A stretch of 64,000 nt of DNA, taken from assembly GCF_016901135.1 (NCBI RefSeq), contig NZ_JAFEVL010000075.1, forward strand, positions 557,629-621,628, written 5' to 3'. Every line of letters begins with the position of its first letter. Position 1 is the stretch's first letter. This document shows, piece by piece, positions 16,697 to 26,862 of this stretch. The notes under the pieces were generated by a model, which searched no databases, was not told the origin of the DNA, and worked only from the letters and a program-made list of their open reading frames with translations. Both the position numbers and the translations under genes were made by a program. This stretch comes from Martinezella lusitana. GTDB taxonomy: Bacteria > Pseudomonadota > Alphaproteobacteria > Rhizobiales > Rhizobiaceae.

Positions 16697-17539
16697 TCAG
16701 ATGGAGCGGCGCCAACGCAGCGCAATTCTTGCACGATAGAGCGGCCGCAGCATCTCTCTGGAAAGCTTCTCCATCAACGTCTTGCGTCTCTTGATGGTGC
16801 TTCCGCCAAGCTGCGAGGAGATCTCATGCACACCACCAGGCAGGACCGCAAGCGGCGATATATGCGTGAACCAGCTCATCTGCACGGTCGTATCGACCGG
16901 CCGGTCGAAAAGGGTGGTCGCCTTGAGCAGACGGATAGCCGCATCACGGCTCACAAGCTGCGCCACCATGCCGAGGCCGACGCGATCAGGCCGAATGACG
17001 TTGATCTGCCCCTCAGTCAGAACGCATTTGCCATGTTCCTTGCCCATCCGGAAGGGGAAGCGGACGAACGCACGTGGCTTGAGACAAGCCTTGGCGGCTG
17101 CGAAAGCCGCATGAAAGGATTCGTCGATCTCCACATCGTCCTCGAAGATGAGGCCGGCATCGATGCCCTGCTCGACTATGGCAGCCCAAGCCTTGCGATG
17201 CGACAGGAAGCATGCGATCTCGCCGATGCTCATCTCGAACGGATAGGACGGCTTATGAAGCCGGCGACGATACACCCGATCTATCTCGGCATCGGTCAGG
17301 CAATCTCCGTCGACCGCCTCTATGACTTCGCTCGGAACCGGCAGCATTGCCGCGAGTCTTTCGACCTGTGGCATGCGATCGTGAGCGCGATCAAGATGGA
17401 TGATGAAGCCGCGGATGACCGGTTGTCTCGGCTCGTCCAGGCTGGCGCCAACCGGATTGGAAACGTGATCGAATCCGAATCCCGTATGAGCTCTTTCGAG
17501 CGGCATCGCCGAAGACGGGCTGAATTCGTAAGATTGCAT
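16697..17539 (-). CDS. Glycosyltransferase family 25 protein (LPS-type)
   Basis: About 280 residues. Residues VIRGFIIHLDRAHDRMPQVE near 40, then SIGEIACFLSHRKAW and GLIFEDDVEI with its metal-type EDDVE motif, define the GT25/LgtB-Lex2B family that adds galactose or other hexoses to lipopolysaccharide. The ATG at 17539 has GAGG eight bases upstream; a 33-codon extension is open but lacks support. It lies between the GT29-like gene and the deacetylase gene, all on the minus strand. Confidence 0.82.
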   Translation of the reverse strand: MQSYEFSPSSAMPLERAHTGFGFDHVSNPVGASLDEPRQPVIRGFIIHLDRAHDRMPQVERLAAMLPVPSEVIEAVDGDCLTDAEIDRVYRRRLHKPSYPFEMSIGEIACFLSHRKAWAAIVEQGIDAGLIFEDDVEIDESFHAAFAAAKACLKPRAFVRFPFRMGKEHGKCVLTEGQINVIRPDRVGLGMVAQLVSRDAAIRLLKATTLFDRPVDTTVQMSWFTHISPLAVLPGGVHEISSQLGGSTIKRRKTLMEKLSREMLRPLYRARIALRWRRSI

Positions 17540-17661
17540 CAAACATACCTCGGTGACATCTGTCACGAGGCTGTAGCAATCGTGAATGAAGGCGGGCTTA
17601 GGCAAACCTGAGGCGAAGCTGAAAAGTATTGTTTTCAATCATTTGCATGGTGAAGGTGGTG

Positions 17662-18279
17662 CTAGACGAGCAGGCTGATGTTGCCGTTTGCTATCCTGTC
17701 TTCGACCCATCGGCGTTCATTGAGCCAGGCATGGCGTTTCCACCCCTCCCAGCTGAATCCGCACAGTTTCACGTCCCATTCGCAGGCGGGCAGCATCGAA
17801 AGAACATATCGGATGCCAAAGAAGCCGGTGCTCGGGAAGACTTGGCACATCCTGCATTCCGGCACGCCGAGCTCCGAGCAGCCGTCGATGTAGAACTGGG
17901 GTGGCATCACCCGAATCTCCTTGCCGGCAGCGCCGACCAATTCGATCGTTCGCAGCGTCCAGTCACTCCGCCTGCCCTTCAGGCGCGAGAGGAAATTGGG
18001 CTTGGGGTGATATTTGCGGATGATGTCGGGGTGATAGGCAAGCACGACCTCCTTCGCCGCCTTGAACGTGGGGCTTGCCAGAAAATTCGGGTCGGTCAGT
18101 CGACGCTGCATCGGCTTGCTCGAGGCTGCGAGCATCAGAATATCCGTGCGCGAGCCGCTCATGCCGATAGACGCCTTCGGCTCGTTGAAGCGCATTGCAA
18201 ATTGCGCACTGTCCACAATCTCAGACAGGTCGCGAGTAAGCTCGCCATTGCCGACGATGATTGCCGTCTTTCGGTTCAA
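17662..18279 (-). CDS. GT29 (sialyltransferase)-like protein
   Basis: A 205-residue protein. The N-terminus TAIIVGNGELTRDLSEIVDS then AQFAMRFNEP resembles sialyl motif L, and PSTGFFGIRYVLSML, followed by VKLCGFSWEG and a histidine (RHAWL), resembles motif S and the catalytic region of GT29. Similar rhizobial proteins are, as I recall, sometimes labelled urease operon accessory protein, a name with no support in this context. The donor sugar could be a CMP-linked acidic sugar, but that is inference. It heads a minus-strand cluster with GT25 and deacetylase genes. Confidence 0.6.
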   Translation of the reverse strand: MNRKTAIIVGNGELTRDLSEIVDSAQFAMRFNEPKASIGMSGSRTDILMLAASSKPMQRRLTDPNFLASPTFKAAKEVVLAYHPDIIRKYHPKPNFLSRLKGRRSDWTLRTIELVGAAGKEIRVMPPQFYIDGCSELGVPECRMCQVFPSTGFFGIRYVLSMLPACEWDVKLCGFSWEGWKRHAWLNERRWVEDRIANGNISLLV

Positions 18280-18565
18280 TTGTGAATATCCAGCCCTTTT
18301 CAGCCTGTCGGCCTAATCGCGCTGAATGACGCGAAACTGAGCAGTGGGTGACGTGGAAATGAATAAATTCTGGCACGAACCTGAAAGTCGAAGCACTGTC
18401 ACCTGCATGCAACAGCGGCGTTGACAGCAGCTATCTCATCAAAGGGTCGCGCGGGATTGCCCAGCCGATGCCTTGCGTATCGACGGTACTCAATCTGATA
18501 TCATGCTTGAGATGGGATAGAAGCCCGAACAGGCTTCCGAGATCGCTAAGCGGAGAGACTTCCGC

Positions 18566-20506
18566 CTACTCGACCGAGTTGAACTTCTTCACCTGAAGGA
18601 AGTTCACAGCCGAACCGCTGAAGCGTTCCGGATCGATGGAAGCCGTCTGCACCTTGAAGCCATCGGTATAGACTGCCGTCGGCTGCGCGCGAAGGGTCGG
18701 GCTCACGAAACGCGGCGCCTTGACCGGGCGGTTGATGATTTCGACGCGAGCCTTGGCAATCGCCCACTGGGAAATCATCTTCTCGGTCAGCTTCGGTTCA
18801 GTCGTCACCGTGGCGCGGCCGGCATCGGCTTCGGCTGCATCCTGCTTGTTCGGACGGCCTCCCTTGGCCGCGATACCGGCGGCAATCGCTCGTTCCTGCG
18901 GCACCGGTTCAAAGCTATCGTTGAAGCGGCGGCTGCTGGCCTTGACCTCGTTCTGGATCGGCGCCAGCGCGGCCACCTGCATCGGCATCCGTTGCGCCGG
19001 CCGCTGCTGCGGCAGAACCGCCGCGATCGCCTGCATGGCATCATTGCCGGCAGCCACACCATTCGCAGGGGCAACCTGATCCTTGGATGCAACGTTGTTA
19101 AGCGGCGCGCTCACCGGGACCGCAGCATTCGGATCCGACCGATCGGGGCGGCTCTGCTCGAGAGCTGCGATGACGGACGGAGAGAGCGTACCTGCATCAG
19201 CCTGATCGTCGACTGCCTCCTGATCCGCATCCGCGGAGGCCAGCAGGCTTTCGGCAACTTCGGGGCGCTCTGCCGGGACAGGCACGGCGGCCGTCTGGCC
19301 GCTCATACCAGCGTCGACGGATGCCGTCTCGGCATCGCCGGGTGCGCGGCGGTCAAGCAAGGACGGTACAGGAACGCGATAGGAACGAAGATCGGCATAT
19401 TGCGACTGATCATCCGTAGTCGGCATGGCCGCCGCAAGCGCATCCTGAGCGGCGTTGTGCGACGACGACGATACGAGAGCGGAAGCAACGTCGCTGCCCG
19501 CAGGCTGATTGCCGAAGGCCGGGCGAACCTGCGGAACCGGTGCGTTTATGCTGGCAACCTGAACCTGGGCGGGCGCAGGGGCCGCGCTACCGTCACCCTC
19601 GTCGGTCGCGGTCGGAGCCGGCTGGCTCTTTCCGGAAACCGAAGCAACAGCCACCGGCGCCGCGCCCTCATCTGCATTGTCCTCCACCTCATCCGCACCG
19701 CCGCCGCCAAAGAGACGGGCGAAGAAACCACGGCGAGACGACGAGGAGCTGGCGATCTGGATATCGGACGACATGCGGCGCTTATAATCGGCAACGGCCT
19801 CCTGATAGCCCGGCAGCGGCCGACCATCAGCAGGGATATGCATGGTCTTGCCGTCCGGGAACAGGCGAACGAGATCCTGGCGATCCATGCGCGGCCATGC
19901 GCGCACGCCGCCGACATCCATGTGCACGAAGGGCGAGCCCGAGGTCGGATAATAGCCGACGCCGCCCTCCTGAAGCTTCATGCCGAGCTCGCGCAGCTTG
20001 GTGAGCTTGACGTCCGGAATATAGAAATCCATCGCGTTGCCGAGCATATGCTGGCTCTTCTTGGCAACGCCCGTATGGGCCGTGCGCGTGCGCAGCATCT
20101 CGTTGGTGCCCGGCGAACGGAATCCGCAGATGACGTAGATGAACTCGTGCGAACCGCTTTCACGGTAAACTTCCCAGATCAGGTCGAACAGGCGCGGATT
20201 CATCTTGGTCGGCTGGTTCTTGCGCCAGTCGCGCAGGATACGATTGAGCTTCTCCAGACCGTCCGGATCGAACTTGCCATTGCGCTTGTAGGTGATGACG
20301 GCCTTTTCGCCGGTGTGGACGTAATAGATCTTCAGGCTACGGGTCTCACCGCCCGCCTGGGAGGGAGTACCGACGAAAACAGGTGTAGAAACAGCCAAAG
20401 CAAGGAGGCCAACGGCTACTACCTTGGCCACCTTGCTAAATAGATCAGAGCACGCAGAATGCCAGCTCAAGCTATTGCGCTTGGTATTTCCACTCAGATT
20501 CGGCAA
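18566..20506 (-). CDS. DUF882 / M15-like peptidase with long low-complexity tail
   Basis: A 646-residue exported protein. A signal segment (VVAVGLLALAVSTPVFVG) at about 30-47 is followed by a DUF882 (YcbK-like, peptidase M15 fold) domain to about residue 230, with metal-ligand motifs SQHMLGNAMDF and FVHMDVG. These proteins act on peptidoglycan cross-links. Residues 240-560 are Ala/Pro/Ser/Asp-rich low complexity, ending in a conserved-looking block (KMISQWAIAKARVEIINRP). A TTG start at 20506 is supported by GGGGATCGAA just before it. It lies downstream of the sigma-54 activator, same strand. Confidence 0.82.
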   Translation of the reverse strand: MPNLSGNTKRNSLSWHSACSDLFSKVAKVVAVGLLALAVSTPVFVGTPSQAGGETRSLKIYYVHTGEKAVITYKRNGKFDPDGLEKLNRILRDWRKNQPTKMNPRLFDLIWEVYRESGSHEFIYVICGFRSPGTNEMLRTRTAHTGVAKKSQHMLGNAMDFYIPDVKLTKLRELGMKLQEGGVGYYPTSGSPFVHMDVGGVRAWPRMDRQDLVRLFPDGKTMHIPADGRPLPGYQEAVADYKRRMSSDIQIASSSSSRRGFFARLFGGGGADEVEDNADEGAAPVAVASVSGKSQPAPTATDEGDGSAAPAPAQVQVASINAPVPQVRPAFGNQPAGSDVASALVSSSSHNAAQDALAAAMPTTDDQSQYADLRSYRVPVPSLLDRRAPGDAETASVDAGMSGQTAAVPVPAERPEVAESLLASADADQEAVDDQADAGTLSPSVIAALEQSRPDRSDPNAAVPVSAPLNNVASKDQVAPANGVAAGNDAMQAIAAVLPQQRPAQRMPMQVAALAPIQNEVKASSRRFNDSFEPVPQERAIAAGIAAKGGRPNKQDAAEADAGRATVTTEPKLTEKMISQWAIAKARVEIINRPVKAPRFVSPTLRAQPTAVYTDGFKVQTASIDPERFSGSAVNFLQVKKFNSVE

Positions 20507-20681
20507 TTCGATCCCCGTCCGACAGACAATGTCGCATCGTGTTCCAAATGGCTGTCAATTGCGGTGACACGATGGCAAAAATGCCACACATGGTCGCCCT
20601 CTTCATACATGGTGAACGATGCACTAACAAGTGCTTTACGACGGGTAACAAAATATGCTTGCCTAAACGTTAAGTCAGTGC

Positions 20682-22250
<1,569 letters not shown>

Positions 22251-22468
22251 TGGTGCCTCACTTCATGCGAAACCTGACACGAACATTCGCAGAAAGGCTT
22301 GAACATGAAGTTTTGCCAAACCATCGCATTTTAATCATTATGACGAATGTACTATCGCCGATGGTTCAACCGTCGGTGCGGGGAAATCAGGCTTGCAGCC
22401 TGCTTTCCAGCCGAATAGACACGGACGAACCGGATGTTCCGCAATAAAATGCAGAGGAAATATCGCCC

Positions 22469-24316
22469 ATGAGCCCGACGTCGCTCTATCAATCCCTTAA
22501 TTTTTCCACGAGCCAGGCCGCCACCGGCAGCGCGCTCGGAGACCTGCCCGCCTGGAAGCTCAGCGATCTCTACCCTTCCGCCACGTCAACCGCCTTCACC
22601 GGCGACATGGAAAAGGCCGGCAAGATGGCGGTCGCTTTCGAGGAGAAATGGAAGGGCAAGCTTACGGATGCCGCCAGCAAGACCGGCGATGCCGGCATCG
22701 GAGCTGCTCTGAAGGAGTATGAAGCGCTTGATGATATCATGGGCCGGCTCGGCTCATTTGCCGGCCTTACCTATTTTTCCAACACCAGCGATCCCGCCAA
22801 CGGCAAGCTCTATGGCGACGTGCAGACGCGGCTGACGGACTACGCCGCCCATCTCCTGTTCTTCCAGCTGGAGCTGAACCGCATCGACGATGCCGCGATG
22901 GACGCCTGCATGGCGAACGATCCCGCCGCCGGCCACTATCGCCCCTGGATCGTCGACCTGCGCAAGGACAAGCCCTACCAGCTCGAAGACAGACTGGAAC
23001 AACTGTTCCTGGAAAAATCCATGACCAGCGCCGCTGCCTTCAACCGGCTGTTCGACGAGACGATGGCGGAGCTGCGCTTCGATATCGACGGCGAGAAGCA
23101 GCCCCTCGAAGTCGCGCTGAACATGCTGCAGGAACAGGATCCGGAAGCACGCCGCAAGGCGGCCATGGCGCTTGCCGCAACCTTCAAGGCCAACCTGCGC
23201 ACCTTCACGCTGATCACCAATACGCTCGCCAAGGACAAGGAGATTTCCGACCGCTGGCGCGGCTTCGCGGATATCGCCGACTCAAGGCATCTGGCCAACC
23301 GCGTCGAACGCGAGGTGGTGGATGCGCTGGCCGCCGCCGTGCGCGAAGCCTATCCGCGCCTTTCGCACCGCTATTACAAGATGAAGGCCAAATGGCTCGG
23401 CATGGAGCAGATGAACTTCTGGGACCGCAACGCGCCGCTGCCGGAAACGCCCAATGCCCTGATCCCCTGGAGCGAGGCGAAGGAGACGGTCCTTTCCGCC
23501 TACGGCAAATTCGCCCCCGAAATGGCTGCTATCGCCAAGCGCTTCTTCGATGAAGAGTGGATCGACGCGCCGGTGCGGCCTGGCAAGGCGCCCGGTGCCT
23601 TTGCCCATCCGACCGTGCCATCAGCGCATCCTTACGTGCTCGTCAACTATATGGGCAAGCCGCGCGATGTCATGACGCTCGCGCATGAGCTCGGCCATGG
23701 CGTGCATCAGGTGCTGGCGGGCGGCCAGGGCGCATTGATGTGCCAGACGCCGCTGACTCTTGCCGAAACCGCCTCCGTCTTCGGCGAGATGCTGACCTTC
23801 CGCGCCCTGCTCGACAAGACCACAGACAAGCGCGAGCGCAAGGCGATGCTCGCCCAGAAGGTCGAGGACATGATCAACACGGTCGTGCGCCAGATCGCCT
23901 TCTACGAATTCGAGCGCAAGGTGCATACCGCCCGAAAGAATGGCGAGCTCACCGCCGAGGACATCGGCGAGCTGTGGCTTTCCATCCAGGCGGAAAGCTT
24001 AGGGCCGGCGATCAAGATCTCGGAGGGCTATGAGACCTACTGGGCCTATATCCCCCACTTCATTCATTCGCCCTTCTACGTCTATGCCTATGCCTTCGGC
24101 GATTGCCTGGTGAACTCGCTCTACGCCGTCTATAGCAATGCCGAAAAGGGCTTCCAGGAGAAGTATTTCGAGCTGCTGAAAGCCGGCGGCACCAAGCATC
24201 ATTCCGAACTCTTGAAGCCCTTCGGCCTCGACGCCACCGATCCGTCGTTCTGGAGCAAGGGACTGTCGATGATCGAAGGGCTGATCGACGAGCTGGAAGC
24301 GCTAGATAAGAACTGA
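22469..24316 (+). CDS. pepF: M3-family oligoendopeptidase (PepF type)
   Basis: A 615-residue cytoplasmic zinc metallopeptidase that degrades short peptides. The zinc motif HELGHG is at residues 406-411, with the third ligand in the downstream AETASVFGE segment (about residue 430). The N-terminal half shows the PepF pattern (LPAWKLSDLYPSATS then FEEKWKGKL). AGAGGAAATATCGCCC precedes the ATG. It is divergent from the sigma-54 activator; the shared 218-base gap holds both promoters. Confidence 0.92.
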   Translation: MSPTSLYQSLNFSTSQAATGSALGDLPAWKLSDLYPSATSTAFTGDMEKAGKMAVAFEEKWKGKLTDAASKTGDAGIGAALKEYEALDDIMGRLGSFAGLTYFSNTSDPANGKLYGDVQTRLTDYAAHLLFFQLELNRIDDAAMDACMANDPAAGHYRPWIVDLRKDKPYQLEDRLEQLFLEKSMTSAAAFNRLFDETMAELRFDIDGEKQPLEVALNMLQEQDPEARRKAAMALAATFKANLRTFTLITNTLAKDKEISDRWRGFADIADSRHLANRVEREVVDALAAAVREAYPRLSHRYYKMKAKWLGMEQMNFWDRNAPLPETPNALIPWSEAKETVLSAYGKFAPEMAAIAKRFFDEEWIDAPVRPGKAPGAFAHPTVPSAHPYVLVNYMGKPRDVMTLAHELGHGVHQVLAGGQGALMCQTPLTLAETASVFGEMLTFRALLDKTTDKRERKAMLAQKVEDMINTVVRQIAFYEFERKVHTARKNGELTAEDIGELWLSIQAESLGPAIKISEGYETYWAYIPHFIHSPFYVYAYAFGDCLVNSLYAVYSNAEKGFQEKYFELLKAGGTKHHSELLKPFGLDATDPSFWSKGLSMIEGLIDELEALDKN

Positions 24317-24380
24317 AACTTCGCCTGCTCGCAGGAGCAGCAGGTCAGGCAGGTCTGCCATCGCCGTATCCTCGCGCATG

Positions 24381-24525
24381 GCCCCTCACCCCGACCCTCT
24401 CCCCGCCGATGCGGGGAGAGGGAGCTGCGGCAGCAGCCTTCGCATCATTTGGGCACGAATGGTGCGGCAAATGCCGGATCGGTTCCCTCTCCCCGCTTGC
24501 GGGGAGAGGGCTAGGATGAGGGGCC
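24381..24525. repeat. Pair of inverted ~43-bp repeat units
   Basis: Arm 1 at 24381-24423 and arm 2 at 24483-24525 are imperfect reverse complements about 60 bases apart. Each arm holds an internal CTCTCCCCGC...GCGGGGAGAG hairpin and a GCCCCTCA-type end. It fills the gap between pepF and pabB. The layout is the same as the 2923-3116 element although the sequence differs, so the two belong to separate families of mosaic repeats. Confidence 0.8.
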
Positions 24526-24596
24526 AGGCGCCTAGTTGCGGCACGCACAACCCAGCCTGACAATCGACATAACGAGAGCCGGATAGAAACCCGCCC

Positions 24597-25757
24597 ATGG
24601 CCGAGGCCCGACCTTACGTCCTCTTCAGGGACGACAGCACAGGACAGGTGATGATCTTTGCCGAACCGGCCGAGATCATCACGGCCCGGACGCGCGCTCA
24701 GTTCTTCGAGGCGCTGGACAGGATGGAGACGGTCAGGCAACAGGGAAAATGGCTGGCGGGATATATCGCCTATGAAGCCGGCCATCTCTTCGAGGAAAAG
24801 CTAGCGCCTTTTGCCGAAGACAACCGCGAAACGCCGCTGCTCTGCTTCGGCGTCTTCGACGCCCCCGCAGCCGGCGATCATCCGCTCGGCCAGCCGACGC
24901 AGCGCCTGGAAAACCAGGAGTTTTTGACCGAGCCGAAAGCCGCGTGGGATTTCCCTATATATAAAGAGAGATTCGACAGGCTGCACCGGCATATCCGCCT
25001 GGGCGACTGCTATCAGGCGAACCTCACCATGCCGATCCATGCCCGCTGGAACGGCGACGCCAGGGCCGCCTTCTGGTCGCTGATCGAACGACAGCCGGTG
25101 AAATACGGCGCGCTCGTCGATCTCGGCGGACCGATCGTCCTGTCGCGCTCGCCGGAGCTTTTCTTCCGGACCGACGAAGAGGGCTGGATCGAAACCCACC
25201 CGATGAAAGGTACGGCCAAGCGCGGCGCCGACGCGGCGGAAGATGACGAAATCATTCGCACCATGCTCGCCGACGAAAAGACGCAGGCCGAAAACCGCAT
25301 GATCGTCGATCTCCTGCGCAACGATATCTCTCGCATCACCAAAGTCGGCACGCTCGATGTGCCCAGGCTCTTCGAAATCGAGACCTATCCGACCGTGCAC
25401 CAGATGGTCAGCCACGTGCAGGCCCAGCTGCTCCCCGGCATGTCAATCCGCGACATTCTGACGGCGCTCTTCCCTTGCGGCTCGATCACCGGCGCGCCGA
25501 AAATGCGGGCGATGGAAATCCTGCACGAGCTCGAGGACGGCCCGCGCGATGCCTATTGCGGCGCCATCGGCATGATCTCGCCGACGGGCGCCATGCGCTT
25601 TTCGGTGGCCATCCGCACGATCACGCTTTTCGAAGACGGCCGGGCGGTGTTCAATGTCGGCGGAGGCATCGTCTTCGATTCGACGGCGGAAGCGGAATAT
25701 GAAGAATGTCTCCTGAAGGCGCGCTTCGCCGTGGGGGACCGATGGATCGACCGCTAG
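24597..25757 (+). CDS. pabB: Aminodeoxychorismate synthase component I
   Basis: A 386-residue chorismate-binding enzyme that aminates chorismate for para-aminobenzoate and folate synthesis. Family blocks are YQANLTMPI, LSRSPELFFR, HPMKGTAKRG, the ENRMIVDLLRND segment, and CGSITGAPKMRAMEI with catalytic residues, then YCGAIGMI. It is shorter than E. coli PabB because the N-terminal region is reduced, as in many alphaproteobacteria. No clear ribosome site at ATG 24597. It overlaps the downstream lyase by 16 bases, so both steps to PABA are coupled. Confidence 0.92.
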   Translation: MAEARPYVLFRDDSTGQVMIFAEPAEIITARTRAQFFEALDRMETVRQQGKWLAGYIAYEAGHLFEEKLAPFAEDNRETPLLCFGVFDAPAAGDHPLGQPTQRLENQEFLTEPKAAWDFPIYKERFDRLHRHIRLGDCYQANLTMPIHARWNGDARAAFWSLIERQPVKYGALVDLGGPIVLSRSPELFFRTDEEGWIETHPMKGTAKRGADAAEDDEIIRTMLADEKTQAENRMIVDLLRNDISRITKVGTLDVPRLFEIETYPTVHQMVSHVQAQLLPGMSIRDILTALFPCGSITGAPKMRAMEILHELEDGPRDAYCGAIGMISPTGAMRFSVAIRTITLFEDGRAVFNVGGGIVFDSTAEAEYEECLLKARFAVGDRWIDR

Positions 25758-26383
25758 AGGACTTTTCCCTGATCGAGACGCTGCGTTACGAACCGGAAGC
25801 CGGTTTCGTCCGCCTGCGCCTGCATCTCGCCCGGCTGCAACGTTCCGCTCGCCGCCTCGGCTTTTCCGCTCCCAAGAGCGTATTGAACAAACTCGAAGAT
25901 GCCGTTACCGGCGCATCCACGCCCTTGCGGGTCCGGCTGACGCTGGACCGCGAGGGGCATGCGGCGGTAACGACGGCCGCCTTCACGCCGTTGCCGCCCG
26001 AAACGATCTGGCGCGTCCGCATCGCCGCAACGCGGCTTGATTCCGCCGACAAGCTGCTGCGCGTCAAGACCACGCGGCGCTCCGTCTATGAGGCCGCACG
26101 CGCGGAATATCGACCCGACGAGGCGGACGAGGTGTTGCTGCTGAACGACAAGGACGAGGTTTGCGAGGGTACCATCACCTCCGTCTTCCTCGAGGATGGC
26201 CCGGACGTATTGCGCACGCCGCCGATCTCCTCAGGCCTGCTTGCCGGAGTATTGCGCACGGAGCTCATCTGCCAGCGCAAGGCCCGTGTCGGCCGCATCC
26301 GGCCCGACGACCTGCAAGACCGCACGCTTTATGTCGGAAACTCCCTGCGCGGCCTGATCCGCGCGCAACTCATATGGAATTGA
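25742..26383 (+). CDS. Class IV aminotransferase, probable aminodeoxychorismate lyase
   Basis: A 213-residue fold-type IV PLP protein. It shows LLRVKTTRRSVYEAA with the probable cofactor lysine, and LNDKDEVCEGTITSVFL near residue 140, typical of PabC and related lyases that split aminodeoxychorismate into PABA and pyruvate. ATG 25742 is preceded by GGGGGACCG and overlaps pabB by 16 bases, strongly indicating the PabC role. It is shorter than E. coli PabC, which is common for these fused or paired alphaproteobacterial enzymes. Confidence 0.82.
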   Translation: MDRPLEDFSLIETLRYEPEAGFVRLRLHLARLQRSARRLGFSAPKSVLNKLEDAVTGASTPLRVRLTLDREGHAAVTTAAFTPLPPETIWRVRIAATRLDSADKLLRVKTTRRSVYEAARAEYRPDEADEVLLLNDKDEVCEGTITSVFLEDGPDVLRTPPISSGLLAGVLRTELICQRKARVGRIRPDDLQDRTLYVGNSLRGLIRAQLIWN

Positions 26384-26386
26384 TGC

Positions 26387-26671
26387 ATGTTCATTCTCTC
26401 GCTCACCTACCTCAAGGGTAATGACGAAGCCGACACGTACATGGAGCCGCACATGGCCTGGGTGAGAGAGGGATATGCCAAGGGCTGGTTCCTGGCATCC
26501 GGCCGCAAGGTGCCGCGCACCGGCGGCGTCGTTTTTGCCTGCGGCGATCGCGCCGAGCTGGAAGCCTATGTGGCCGCCGACCCTTTCACCATCCACGGAA
26601 TAGCATCCTACGAGGTCCAGGAAATCACCCTCACCACCGTTGTCGACGGATTGGAGGCCCTGAAGGCCTGA
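26387..26671 (+). CDS. YciI family protein
   Basis: A 94-residue ferredoxin-like-fold protein of the YciI family. It begins MFILSLTYLK, has the conserved histidine in MEPHMAWVREG and the acidic residue in VAADPFTIHGIASY. The family is structurally close to muconolactone isomerase; its reaction is generally undefined. It starts four bases after the lyase stop (TGATGCATG), so it is translated from the same mRNA as pabB. Confidence 0.85.
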   Translation: MFILSLTYLKGNDEADTYMEPHMAWVREGYAKGWFLASGRKVPRTGGVVFACGDRAELEAYVAADPFTIHGIASYEVQEITLTTVVDGLEALKA

Positions 26672-26862
26672 TCGACCGAAGGCAACAAACTCGTCGCATA
26701 TGGCGTGTATGGTGCCCTTCTCTTGACTTTGCTCGGCTAACCCCGAACAGCTCTTTATTGTGACATCAAATTATGATTAGAGCCCTTCACCTCGCGTTCT
26801 CGCGCAAACTCTGATTGAATTTCATGAACCGAACGGCGTCCTGCCTTTCGAAGGAGACAAGA

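Noticed and set aside
18992..20443. A 483-codon plus-strand frame opposite the DUF882 gene
   Set aside because: Antisense shadow with His/Arg-rich low complexity and no start signal.
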